From assembly GCA_947650365.1 (NCBI GenBank), contig OX393552.1, forward strand, positions 48,376,999 through 48,440,998: a stretch of 64,000 nt of DNA. The letters are read 5' to 3'. Source of the DNA: Chamaelirium japonicum. Its lineage: Eukaryota; Streptophyta; Magnoliopsida; Liliales; Melanthiaceae. The position numbers were made by a program, and so were the translations under genes. Positions 18,111 through 31,922 of the stretch are shown piece after piece. How positions within the stretch are numbered: the first letter of the stretch is position 1; the number at the start of each line of letters is the position of its first letter. The notes beneath the pieces were generated by a model. It saw only the letters and a list, made by a program, of their open reading frames with translations. It was not told the DNA's origin and did not search any database.

Positions 18111-18944
18111 GAATGTATCCATTCTAATTCATTCGTACGATCCATTCTAATTCATTCGCTCAAATGTATCCTTTGTAATTCATTTGTAAGATCCATTCTA
18201 ATTCATTCGTACGATCTATTCTAATCCATTCGTACGATCCATTCTAATCCATTCGTATGATCCATTCAAATTCATTCGTATGAATGTATCCATTCTAATT
18301 TATTCGTACGATCTAGTCTAATTCGTTCGTACGATCCATTCTAATTCATTCACACAAATGTATCCATTCAAATTCATTCGTACGAACTATTCTAATTCAT
18401 TTGTATGATCCATTCTAATTCATTCGTACGATCCATTATAATCCATTCGTACGATCCATTCTAATCCATTCGTACGATCCATTCTAATTCATTCGCACGA
18501 ATGTAACAATTCTAATTCATTCGTACGATCCATTCTAATTCATTCTCACAAATGTAACCTTTCTAATTCATTTGTACGATCCATTCTAATTCATTCGGAC
18601 GATCCATTCTAATCCATTCGTACGATCCATTCTAATCCATTCGTACGATCCATTCTAATTCATTCGCACGAATGTAACCATTCTAATTCATTCGTACGAT
18701 CCATTCTAATTCATTCTCACAAATGTAACATTTCTAATTCATTTGTACGATCCATTCTAATTCATTCGTACGATCCATTCTAATCCATTCGTACGATCCA
18801 TTCTAATCCATTCGTACGATCCATTCTAATTCATTCGCACGAATGTAACCATTCTAATTCATTCGTACGATCCATTCTAATTCATTCTCACAAATGTAAC
18901 CTTTCTAATTCATTTGTACGATCCATTCTAATTCATTCGTACGT
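18111..18944 (-). repeat. Satellite block, reverse, with a 171-bp higher-order repeat
   Basis: GCACGAATGTAAC recurs at 18495, 18666 and 18837, a 171-bp period equal to five 23-bp plus two 28-bp units. The block ends in the palindrome ATTCGTACGTACGAAT. Confidence 0.9.
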
Positions 18945-19547
18945 ACGAATGAATTTGAATGGATACATTCGAGCGAATGAATTAGAATGGATCGTACAAA
19001 TGGATTAGAATGGATCGTACGAATGGATTAGAATGGATCGCACGAATGAATTAGAATGGATCGTATGAATGAATTAAAATGGATCATATGAATAAATTAG
19101 AATGGATCGTGCAAATGAATTAGAATGGATACATTCGTGCGAATGAATTAGAATGGATCATACGAATGAATTAGAATAGATCCATTCTAATTCATTCGCA
19201 CAATCCATTCTAATTCATTCGCACAATCCATTCTAATTCATTCGTACGATCCATTCTAATTCATTCGTATGATCCATTCTAACTAATTTTAGAATGGATC
19301 GTACGAACGAATTAGAATGGATCGTATAAACGAATTAGAATGGATCGTACGAATGAATTAGAATAGATACATTCGAGCGAATGAATCAGAATGGATCATG
19401 CGAATGAATTAGAATGGATAGTACGAATGAATTAGAATGGATCGTACGAATGAATTAGAATGGATACATTCATGCAAATGAATTAGAATGGATCGTACGA
19501 ATGAATTAGTATGGATCATACGAATGAATTAGAATTGATCGTATGAA
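18945..19547. repeat. Satellite, mixed: forward, reverse, forward
   Basis: Switches occur near 19172, at a GGATCC-type junction with one mismatch (TAGAATAGATCCATTCTA), and near 19285, where two partial units are fused (TAACTAATTTTAGAATGG). Confidence 0.8.
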
Positions 19548-20966
19548 TGCCTTTCTAATTCATTTGTACGATCCATTCTAATTCATTCGTACGATCCATT
19601 CTAATCCATTCGTACGATCCATTCTAATCCATTTGTACGATCCATTCTAATTCATTCGTACAATCCATTCAGATTCATTCGCACAAATGTATCAATTCAA
19701 ATTCATTCGTACGATCCATTCTAATTAATTTACACGATCCATTCTAATTCAGTCGTATGAATGTATCCATTTTAATTCATTCGTACGATCCATTCTAATT
19801 CATTCGTACGATCTAATTCATTCGTACGATCCATTCTAATTCATTCGTACGATCGATTCTAATTCATTCGCACGATCCATTTTAATTCATTTATACGATC
19901 CATTCTAATTCATTCGTATGATCCATTCTAATTTATTCGTTCAAATATATCCATCCTAATTCATTCGTACGATCCATTCTAATTCATTCGCATGATCCAT
20001 TCTAATTCATTCGCACGAATGTATCCATTCTAATTCATTTGCACGATCCATTCTAATTCATTCGTACGATCCATTCTTATTCATTCATACAATCCATTCT
20101 AATTCATTCGCACAATCCAGTCTAATTCATTCGTACGATCCATTCTAATTCATTTGTACGAATGAATTAGAATGGATCGTACGAATGGATTAGAATGGAT
20201 CGTACGAATAAATTAGAATGGATCGTACGAACGAATTAGAATGGATCGTATGAACGAATTAGAATGGATCATACGAATGAATTAGAATGGATACATTCGA
20301 GCGAATGAATTAGAATGGATCGTACGAATAAATTAAATGGATTGTACGAATGAATTAGAATGGATCGTACGAATAAATTAAAATGGATAGTGCAAATGAA
20401 TTAGAATGGATCGTACGAATGAATTAGAATGGATTGTACGAATAAATTAGAATAGATCGTGCGAATGAATTAGAATGGATCGTACGAAAGAATTAGAATG
20501 AATCGTACGAATGAATTAGAATGGATCATACGAATGAATTAGAATCGATCGTGTGAATGAAATAGAATGGATCGTATGAATGAATTAGAATGGATACATT
20601 TGTGCGATGAATAAGAATGGAGCGTACGAATGAACTAGAATGGATACATTCGTGCGAATAAATTAGAATAGATCATATGAAAGAATTAGAATGGATCGTG
20701 TGAATGAATTAGAATGGATCGTGCGAATGAATTAAAATGGATCGTACGAACGAATTAGAATGGATCGTACGAACGAATTATAATGGATCATATGAACGAA
20801 TTAGAATGGATCGTACAAATAAATTAGAATAAATCGAACGAATGAATTAGAATGGATTGTGCGAATGAATTAGAATGGATCGTATGAATGAATAAGAATG
20901 GATCGTACGAATGAATTAGAATGGATCATGCAAATGAATTAGAAGGGATACATTCGTGCAAATGAT
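19548..20966. repeat. Satellite, reverse to 20155 then forward
   Basis: About 1 kb (19665-20650), including the inversion junction at 20156, is repeated at 34576-35565. Shared rare variants include CATTCAGATTCATTCGC, TTCAGTCGTATGAATG and GGAGCGTACGAATGAACTAG. Confidence 0.85.
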
Positions 20967-22567
20967 CCATTCTAATTCATTCGTACAATCCATTCTAATT
21001 CATTCCTACGATCCATTCTAATTCATTCGCCCGAATGTATCCATTCTAATTAATTCGTACTATCCATTCTAATTCATTCGTATGATCCATTCTTATTCAT
21101 TCGCACGATCCAGCCTAATTGATTCGCACAATCCATTCTAATTCATTTGTACGATCCATTCTAATTCATTCGCTTAAATATATCCATTCTAATTCATTCG
21201 TACGATCGATTCTAATTCATTCGTACGATCCATTCTAATTCATTCATACGATCTATTCTAATTCATTCGCACGAATGTATCCATTCTAATTCATTCGCAC
21301 AATCCAATCTAATTCAAACGTACGATCCATTCTAATTCATTCGTATGATCCATTCTAATTCATTCGTACGATCCATTCTAATTCATTCGTACGATCAATT
21401 CTAATTCATTCGCTCGAATGTATCCATTCTAATTCATTCGTACGATCCATTCTAATTCGTTCATATGATCCATTCTAATTCGTTCGTACGATCCATTCTA
21501 ATTCATTCGTACGATCCATTCTAATTCATTTGTACGAATGAATTAGAATGGATCGTATGAATGGATCGTACGAATGAATTAGAATGGATCGTGCAAATGA
21601 ATTAGAATGGATACATTCGTGCGAATGAATTAGAATGGATCGTGCGAATGCATTAGAATGGATCGTACGAATGAATTAGAATGAATCGTATGATCCATTC
21701 TAATTCATTCGTACGATCCATTCTAATTCATTCGTATGAATGAATAAGAATGGATCGTACGAATGCATTAGAATGGATCGTACGAATGAATTAGAATGGA
21801 TACATTCGAGCGAATGAATTAGAATGGATCGTGCGATGAATTAGAATGGATCATACAAATGAATTAGAATGGATCGTACGAATGAATTAGAATGAATCGT
21901 ACGAATGAATTAGAATGGATACATTCGAGCGAATGAATTAGAATGGATCGTACGAATGAATTATAATGGATCATAGGAATGAATTATAATGGATCATAGG
22001 AATGAATTAGAATGGTTACATTCGTGCGAATGAATTAGAATGGATCGTACAAATGGATTAGAATGGATCGTACGAATGAATTAAAATGGATATATACATA
22101 CGACTGAATTAGAATGGATCGTGCGAATGAATTATAATAGATCGTAGGAATGAATTAGAATGGATCATACGAATGAATTAGAATGGATCGTGCGAATGAA
22201 TTAGAATGGATTGTACGAATGAATTAGAATGGATACATTCGTGCGAATGAATTAGAATGGATCGGACGAATGAATTAGTATGGATCGTGCGAATGAATTA
22301 GAATGGATACATTCGAGCGAATGAATTAGAATGGATCGTACGAATGAATTAGAATGGATCGTACGAATGAATTAGAATGGATCGTGCAAATGAATTAGAA
22401 TGGATACAGTCATGCGAATGAATTAGAATGGATCATAGGAATGCATTAGAATGGATCGTACGAATGAATTAGAATGAATTAGAATGGATCATATGAATGA
22501 ATTAGAATGGTTACATTCGTGCGAATGAATTAGAATGGATCGTACGAATGGATTAGAATGGATCGTA
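20967..22567. repeat. Satellite, reverse to 21535 then forward
   Basis: A reverse island of about two units sits at 21691-21740. The switch at 21536 uses the TTTGTACGAATG junction seen at several other places. Confidence 0.8.
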
Positions 22568-24222
22568 CGATCAATTCTAATTCATTCGCATGATCCATTC
22601 TAATTCATTCGTACGATCCATTCTTATTCATTCATACGATCCATTCGTACGATCCATTCTAATTCATTCGCACTATCCATTCTAATTCATTCGCACGATC
22701 TATTCTAATTCATTCGTACGATCCATTCTAATTCATTCGCACGAATGTATCCATTCTAATTCATTTGCATGAATGTGTCCATTCTAATTTATTCGTACGA
22801 ATGAATTAGAATTGATCGTACACATGATCCATTCGTACGATCATTTCTTATTAATTCGTACGATCCATTCTAATCCATTCGTACGAATAATTTAGAATGG
22901 ATACATTCATGCAAATGAATTAGAATGGATACATTCGTGCGAATGAATTAGAATGGATCGTACGAATGAATTAGAATAGATCGTGCGAATGAATTAGAAT
23001 GGATAGTGCGAATGAATTAGAATGGATCATACGAATGAATTAGAATGGATCATAGGAATGAATTAGAATGGATCGTGCAAATGAATTAGAATGGATACAT
23101 TCGTGCGAATGAATTAGAATAGATCATACGAATAAATTAGAATGGATCGTACGAATGGATTAGAACGCATTGTACGAATGAATTAGAATAGATCGTACGA
23201 AGGGATCATATTCATTCTAATTTATTCGTACGAATGAATTAGAATGGATAGTACGAATGAATTAGAATGGATCGTACGAATGAATTAGAATGGATCGTAC
23301 GAATGAACTAGAATGGATCGTGCGAATGAATTAGAATCGATATATTCGTGCGAATGAATTAGAATGGATCATACGAATGCATTCTAATCCATTCGTACGA
23401 TCCATTCTAATTCGTTCATATGATCCATTCTAATTCGTTCGTACGATCCATTCTAATTCATTCGCACAATCCATTCTAATTCATTCGCACGATCCATTCT
23501 AATTCATTCGCACGATCCATTCTACTTCATTTCTAATTTATTCGTACGATCATACGAATGAATTAGAATGGATCGTACGAACGAATTAGAATGAATCGTA
23601 CGATCCATTCTAATTCATTCGTCCGATCCATTCTAATTCATTCGCACACATGTATCCATTCTAATTCATTCGTACAATCTATTCTAATTCATTCGCACGA
23701 TCCATTCTAATTCATTCGTATGATCCATTCTAATTCATTCCTACGATCTATTCTAATTCATTCGCTCGAATGTATCCATTCTAACCTTTCTAATTCATTC
23801 GTACGATCCATTCTAATTCATTCTCATGAATGTAACCTTTCTAATTCATTTGTATGATCCATTCTAATTCATTTGTACGATCCATTCTAATTCATTCGCA
23901 CGAATGTAACCATTCTAATTCATTCGTACGATCCATTCTAATTCATTCCTACGATCCATTCTACTTCATTCGCACGAATGTATCCATTCTAATTCATTTG
24001 CACGATCCATTCTAATTCATTCCTATGATCCATTCTAATTCGTTCGTACGATCCATTCTAATTCGTTCGTGAGATCCATTCTAATTCATTCGTACGATCC
24101 ATTCTAATTCATTCGTACGATCTATTCTAATTCATTCGTATGATCCATTCTAATTCATTCCTACGATCTATTCTAATTCATTCGCTCGAATGTATCCATT
24201 CTAATTCATTCTAATTCTAATT
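22568..24222. repeat. Satellite, many short blocks then reverse
   Basis: Direction changes near 22793, 22820, 22885, 23203, 23228, 23377, 23551 and 23600. From 23600 a ~620-bp reverse block follows. The junction at 23600 is the recurrent GAATCGTACGATCC type. Confidence 0.8.
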
Positions 24223-26706
24223 AGAATAGATCATACGAATGAATTAGAATGGATTGTATGAATGAATTAGAATGGATCGTACGAATGAATTAGAATGGAT
24301 CGTACAAACGAATTAGAATTGATCGTACGAATGAATTACAATAGATCGTACGAATTAATTAGAATTGATACATTCGTACGAATGAATTAGAATGGATCGT
24401 GCGAATGAATTAGAATGGTTACATTCATGCGAATGAATTAGAATTGATCGTATGAATGAATTAGAATGGATCATAGGAATAAATTAGAATTGATCATACG
24501 AATGAATTAGAATAGATCGTACGAATGATCGTACGAATGAATTAGAATAAATCATTGGAATGAATTAGAATGGATCATACGAATGAATTTGAATGGATCG
24601 TGCGAATGAATTAGAATGGAATGTACGAATGAATTAGAATGGATACATTCGTGCAAATGAATTAAAATGGATCGTACGAATGAATTAGAATGGATCGTAG
24701 GAATGAATTAGAATGGATCGTACGAATGAATTAGAATGGATCATACGAATGCATTAGAATGGATCGTACGAATGAATTAGAATGGATCATAGGAATGAAT
24801 TAGAATTGATCATACGAATGAATTAGAATAGATCGTACGAATGATCGTACGAATGAATTAGAATAAATCGTAGGAATGAATTAGAATGAATCATACGAAT
24901 GAATTAGAATGGATCGTGCGAATGAATTAGAATGGAATGTACGAATGAATTAGAATGGATACATTCGTGCAAATGAATTAAAATGGATCGTACGAATGAA
25001 TTAGAATGGATCGTAGGAATGAATTAGAATGGATCGTACGAATGAATTAGAATTGTTACATTCGTGCGAATGAATTAGAATGGATCATAGGAATGAATTA
25101 GAACGGATCGTGCGAATAAATTAGAAATGATCGTACGAATGAATTAGAATGGATCGTACGAATGAATTAGAATGGATCATACAAATGAATTAGAAAGGAT
25201 ACATTTGTGCGAATGAATTAGAATGGATCGTACGAATGAATTAGAATGGATACATTTGTGTGAATGAATTAGAATGGATCGTGCGAATGAATTAAAATGG
25301 ATCGTACGAATGAATTATAATGTATCGTACGAACGAATTAGAATGGATCTTGCGATTGAATTAGAATAGATGCGAAAGAATTAGAATGGATCGTACGAAG
25401 GAATTAGAATGGATGCGAATGAATTAGAATGGATAGTGCGAATGAATTAGAATGGATCGTACGAATGAATTAGAATGGATCCACCGAATGAGTTAGAATG
25501 GATCATACGAATGAGTTAGAATGGATCGTATGAACGAATTAGAATGAATCGTACGATCCATTCTAATTCATTCGTCCGATCCATTCTAATTCATTCGCAC
25601 GAATGTATCCATTAGAAAGGATCGTACAAATGAATTAGAATGGATATATTCGTGCGAATGAATTAGAATGGATCGTATGAATGAATTAGACTGGATCGTA
25701 CGAATAAATTAGAATGGACACATTCATGCAAATGAATTAGAATGTGCGAATGAATTAGAATGGATCGTAGGAATGAATTCGAATGGATCGTACGAATGAA
25801 TTACAATGGATACATTTGTGTGAATGAATTAGAATGGATCGTACGAATGAATTAGAATGAATCATACGAATGAATTAGAATGGATCATACGAATGAATTA
25901 GAATACATCATGTGAATGAATTAGAATGGATCGTACGTTTGAATTAGATTGGATTGTGCGAATGAATTAGAATGGATACATTCATGCGAATGAATTAGAA
26001 TGGATCGTACGAATGGATTAGAATGGATCGTACGAATGGATTAGAATGGATCGTACGAATGAATTAGAATGGATCATAGGAATGAATTAGAATGGATCAT
26101 ACGAATGAATTAGAATGGATCGTACGAATGAATTAGAATGGATCGTACGAATGAATTAGAATGGATCGTACGAATGAATTAGAATGGATACATTTGTGCG
26201 AATGAATTAGAATGGATCGTACGAATGAATTAGAATGGATCGTGCGAATGAATTAGAATGGTTACATTTGTGTGAATGAATTAGAATGGATATATTCGTG
26301 TAAATGAATTAGAATGGATCGTACGAATGAATTAGAATGGATCGTACGAACGAATTAGAATGGTATCATTCATGCGAATGAATTAGAATGGATCGTACGA
26401 ATGAATTAGAATGGATCGTGCACGAGTGGATACATTCGTGTGAATGAATTAGAATGGATCATAGGAATGAATTAGAATGGATCGTACGAATGAATTAGAA
26501 TGGTTACATTTATGCGAATGAATTAGAATGGATCGTACGAATGAATTAGAATGGATCGTACGAATGAATTAGAATGGTTATATTTGTGCGAATGAATTAG
26601 AATGGATCGTACGAATGAATTAGAATGGATACATTCGAGCGAATGAATTAGAATGGATCGTACGAATAAATTAGAATGGATCGTATGAATGAATTTGAAT
26701 GCATAC
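24223..26706 (+). repeat. Satellite block, forward
   Basis: A segment marked by GATCGTACGAATGATCGTAC at 24515 recurs 316 bp later at 24831, together with the rare variant GAATGGAATGTACG. A 60-bp reverse island lies at 25552-25612. Confidence 0.85.
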
Positions 26707-28455
26707 ATTTTAATTCATTCGTACGATCCATTCTAATTCATTCGCACGAATGTATCAATTCTAATTCGTTCGTACGATCCATTCTAATTCATTCGCACGA
26801 TCCATTCTAATTCATTCGTACGATCCATTCTTATTCATTCATACGATCCATTCTAATTCATTCGCACGATCCATTCTAATTCATTCGTATGATCCATTCT
26901 AATTCATTCGTATGATTCATTTTAATTCATTCGTATGATCCATTCTAACTCATTCGCACAAATGTATCCATTCTAATTCATTCGTACAATCCATTCAAAT
27001 TCATTCGTACGATCCATTCAAATTCATTCGCATGATCCATACTAATTCATTCGTACGATCCATTCTAATTCATTCGCACGAATGTAACCATTCTAATTCA
27101 TTTGTATGAATGAATTAGAATGGATCGTGCGAATGAATTAGAATGGATCGTACGAATGAATTAGAATGGATATATTTGAACGAATAAATTAGTATGGATC
27201 ATACGAATGAATTAGAATGGATCGTATGAATGAATTAGAATGGATCATGCGAATGAATTAGAATCGATCGTACGAATAAATTAGAATGGATCGTACGAAT
27301 GAATTAGATCGTACGAATGAATTAAAATGGATACATTCATACGACTCAATTAGAATGGATCATAGGAATGAATTAGAATGGATCGTGCGAATTAATTAGA
27401 ATGGATCGTACGAATGAATTAGAATGGATCGTAGGAATGAATTAGAATGGATCCACCGAATGAGTTAGAATGGATCATACGAATGAATTAGAATGGACCG
27501 TACGAATGAATTAGAATGGATCGTATGAATGAATAAGAATGGATCGTACGAATGAATTAGAATGGATCGTGCGAATGAATTAGAATGAATCATACGAATG
27601 CATTAGAATGGATCGTACGAATGAATTAGAATGGATCGTGCGAATGAATTAGAATGGATCGTACAAATGAATTAGAATGGTTCGTACGAATGAATTAGAA
27701 TGGATCGTACGAATGAATTAGAATGGATACATTCGAGCGAATGAATTAGAATGGATCGTACTAATGAATTAGAATGGATCGTACTAATTAATTAGAATGG
27801 ATCGTGCAAATGAATTAGAATGGATACATTCGTGCGAATGAATTAGAATAGATCATACGAATGAATTAGAATGGATCGTACGAATGGATCATACGAATGA
27901 ATTAGAATGGATCGTACGAATGGATCCGAATGAGTTAGAATGGATCATACGAATGAATTAGAATGGATCGTACGAATGAATTAGAATGGATTATGCGAAT
28001 GAATTAGAATGGATCGTATGAACGAATTAGAATGGATCGTACGAACGAATTAGAATGGATCGTACGAATGAATTAGAATGGATCATACGAATGAATTAGA
28101 ATGGATCGTGCAAATAAATATGAATGGATACATTTGTGCGAATGAATCTGAATGGATTGTATGAATGAAATACAATGGATCGTACGAATGAATTAGAATG
28201 GATCATACGAATGAATTAGAATAGCTCATACGAATGAATTAGAATGAATCGTACGAATGAATTAGAATGGTTACATTCGTGCGAATGAATTAGAATAGAT
28301 CGTACGAATGAATTAGAATGGATCATAAGAATAAATTAGAATGGATCGTGCGAATGAATTAGAATGGATCGTACGAATGAATTAGAATGGATCGTATGAA
28401 TGAATAAGAATGGATTGTACGAATACATTAGAATGGATACATTCGTGCGAATTAA
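26707..28455. repeat. Satellite, reverse to 27104 then forward
   Basis: The forward part contains CCACCGAATGAGTTAG variants near 27455 that also occur near 25480 and 53790. Confidence 0.8.
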
Positions 28456-29065
28456 TTAGAATGGATTCATTCTAATTCATTCGCACGATCCATTCTAATT
28501 CATTCGTACGATCCATTCTAATTCATTCGCACGATCCATTCTAATCCATTCGTACGATCCATTCTAATCCATTTGTACGATCCATTCTAATTCGTTCGTA
28601 CGATCCATTCTAATTTATTCGTACGATCCTATGATCCATTTTAATTCTATGATCCTATGATCCATCCGTTCTATGATCCTATGATCCTATGATCCATAGG
28701 ATCATAGAATTAGAATGGATCATAGGATCTAATTCTATGATCCTATGATCCATTCTAATTCATTCGGATGATTCATTCTAATTCATTCGTACGATCCATT
28801 AGAATGGATTAGAATGGATCATAGGATCTAATCCTATGATCCTATGATCCATTCTAATTCATTCGGATGATTCATTCTAATTCATTCGTACGATCCATTC
28901 TAATGGATACATTCGTGCGAATGAATTAGAATGGATCGTAGGAATGAATTAGAATGGATCGTATGAATGAATTAGAATGGATCATATGAAAGAATTAGAA
29001 TGGATCGTGCGAATGAATTAGAAAGGATCGTACAAATGAATTAGAATAGATCGTGCGAATGAATT
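28456..29065. repeat. Satellite with a CTATGATC sub-repeat and nested hairpins
   Basis: Around 28625-28760 the ordinary unit gives way to runs of CCTATGATC (period 8-9 bp). CTATGATCCTAT faces ATAGGATCATAG across five bases near 28673-28706. A ~99-bp segment starting near 28721 is repeated at 28820. Confidence 0.85.
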
Positions 29066-30390
29066 AGATCCATTCTAATTCATTCGCACGATCCATTCTA
29101 TTTCATTCGCACGATCCATTCTAACTCATTCGCATGATCCATTCCAATTCATTCGTACGATTCATTCTAATTCATTCATACGATCCATTCTAATTCATTC
29201 GTACGATCCATTCTAATTCATTCGCACGATCCATTCTAATTCATTCGTACGATCCATTCTAATTCATTCGTATGAATGTATCTATTCTAATTTATTCGTA
29301 CGATCCAGTCTAATTCATTCGTATGATCCATTCTAGTTCATTCGCACGAATGTATCCATTCGAATTCATTCGTACGATCCATTCTAATTCATTCGTATGA
29401 TCCATTCTAATTCGTTCGTACGATCCATTCTAATTCGTTCGTACGATCCATTCTAATTCATTCGCACGATCCATTCTAATTCATTCGTATGATCCATTCT
29501 AATTCATTCCTACGATCTATTCTAATTCATTCGCTCGAATGTATCCATTCTAATTCATTCGTACAATCCATTCTAATTCATTCGCACGATCCATTCGCTC
29601 GAATGATCCAAATGATTCGTACGAATGAATTTGACTGGATCTAACGAATGGATTAGAATGGATCGTACGAATGAATAAGAAATGATCGTATGAATGGATC
29701 ATGCGTACGATCCATTCTAATTCATTCGTACGAATAAATTAGAATGGATACATTCATGCAAATGAATTAGAATGGATACATTCGTGCGAATGAATTAGAA
29801 TGGATTCATTTGTACGAATGAATTAGAATGGATCGTGCGAATGAATTAGAATGGATCGTACGAATGAATTAGAATGGATCGAACGAATGAATTAGAATGG
29901 ATCGTACGAATGAATTAGAATGGATTGTGCGAATGAATTAGAATGGATCGTATGAATAAATTAGAATGGATCAAACGAATGAATTAGAATGGATCGTGCG
30001 AATGAATTAGAATGAATCATACGAATGCATTAGAATGGATCATACGAATGAATTAGAATGAATCGTACGATCCATTCTAATTCATTCGTCCTTCTAACTG
30101 TACGAATGGATTAGAATGGATCGTACGAATGGATTAGAACGATCCATTCTAATTGTACGAATGGATTAGAATGGATCGTACGAATGGATTAGAATGGATC
30201 GTACGAATGAATTAGAATGGATCATACAAATGAATTAGAAAGGTTACATTCGTGAGAATGAATTAGAATGGATCGTGCAAATGAATTAGAATTGATCATA
30301 CGAATGAATTAGAATGGATCGTACGAATGAATAAGAATGGATCGTACGAATGAATTAGAATGGATCGTGCGAATGAATTAGAATGGATAC
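29066..30390. repeat. Satellite, reverse to 29598 then mostly forward
   Basis: Short reverse islands lie near 29705-29728, 30070-30098 and 30141-30157. The sequence GAACGATCCATTCTAATTG near 30140 is an abrupt single-unit inversion. Confidence 0.8.
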
Positions 30391-31922
30391 ATTCTAATTC
30401 ATTCGTACGATCCATTCTAATTCATTCGCTCGAATGTATCCATTCTAATTCATTCGTACAATCCATTCTAATTTATTCACACGATCCATTCTAATACATT
30501 CTTACAATCCATTCTAATTGATTCGTACGATCCATTCTATTCATTCGTACGATCCATTCCAATTTTTTCGCACGAATGTTTCCATTCTATTTCATTCTTA
30601 CGATCCATTCTAATTCATTCGCAGGAACGTATCCATTCTAATTCATTCATACGATCCATTCTAATTCATTCGCACGATCCATTCTAATTTAATCAGACGA
30701 TCCTTTCTAATTCATTTGTATGATTCATTCTAATTCATTCGCACGAATGTATCCTTTCTAATTCACTCGTACGATCCATTCTAATTCATTCACACGATCC
30801 ATTCTAATTCATTCGTACGATCCATTCTGATTCATTCATACGATCCATTCTAATTCATTTGCATGAATGTATCCATTTTAATTCACTCGTACGATCTATT
30901 CTAATTCATTCGCACGATCCATTCTAATTCATTCGTACGATCCATTCTAATTCTTTCGCACGATCCATTCTAATTCTTTCGCACGATCCATTCTAATTCA
31001 TTCGTACGATCCAATATAGTTCAGTCGTACGATCCATTATAATTCATTCTGACGATCCATTCTAATACATTCGCACGAACGTATCTATTCTAATTCATTC
31101 GTATGATCCATTCTAATTCATTCATACGATCCACTCTAATTCATTCGTACGAATGTATCCGTTCTAATTCATTCGTACGATCCATTCTAATTCATTCGCA
31201 CGATCCATTCTAATTCATTCGTATGATCCATTATAATTTATTTGCACGAATATACGATCCATTCTAATTTATTCGCAAGAATGTATCCATTCTAATTCAT
31301 TCGTACAATCCATTATTATTTATTCGTACAAATGTATCCATTCTAATTCATTCGCACGATCCATTCTAATTCATTTGTACGATTCATTCTAATTTATTTG
31401 CACGATCCACTCTAATTCATTCGTACGATCCATTCTAATTCATTCACACGAATGTATCCATTCTAATTCATTCGTACGATCCATTCCAATTCGTTCGTAC
31501 GATCCATTCTAATTCGTTCGTACGATCCATTCTAATTCGTTCGTACGATCCATTCTAATTCATTCATATGATCCATTCTAATTCATTCTTATGATCTTTT
31601 CTAATTCATTCGCTCGAATGTATCCATTCTAATTCATTCGTTCGATCGATTCTAATTCATTCGTACGATCCATTCAAATTCATTCGCATGATCCATTCTA
31701 ATTCATTCGTACGATCTATTCTAATTCATCTGACGAATGTAACCTTTCTAATTCATTTGTATGATCCATTCTAATTCATTCGTACGATCCATTCTAATTC
31801 ATTCGCACGAATGCAACCATTCTAATTCATTCGTACGATCCATTCTAATTCATTCCTACGATCCATTCTAATTCATTCGCACGAATGTATCCATTCTAAT
31901 TCATTTGCACGATCCATTCTAA
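30391..31922 (-). repeat. Satellite block, reverse, relatively diverged
   Basis: This long reverse block has more private substitutions than neighbours (e.g. TTTTTTCGCACGAATG, CAATATAGTTCAGTCG), suggesting an older, less homogenised part of the array. Confidence 0.8.
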
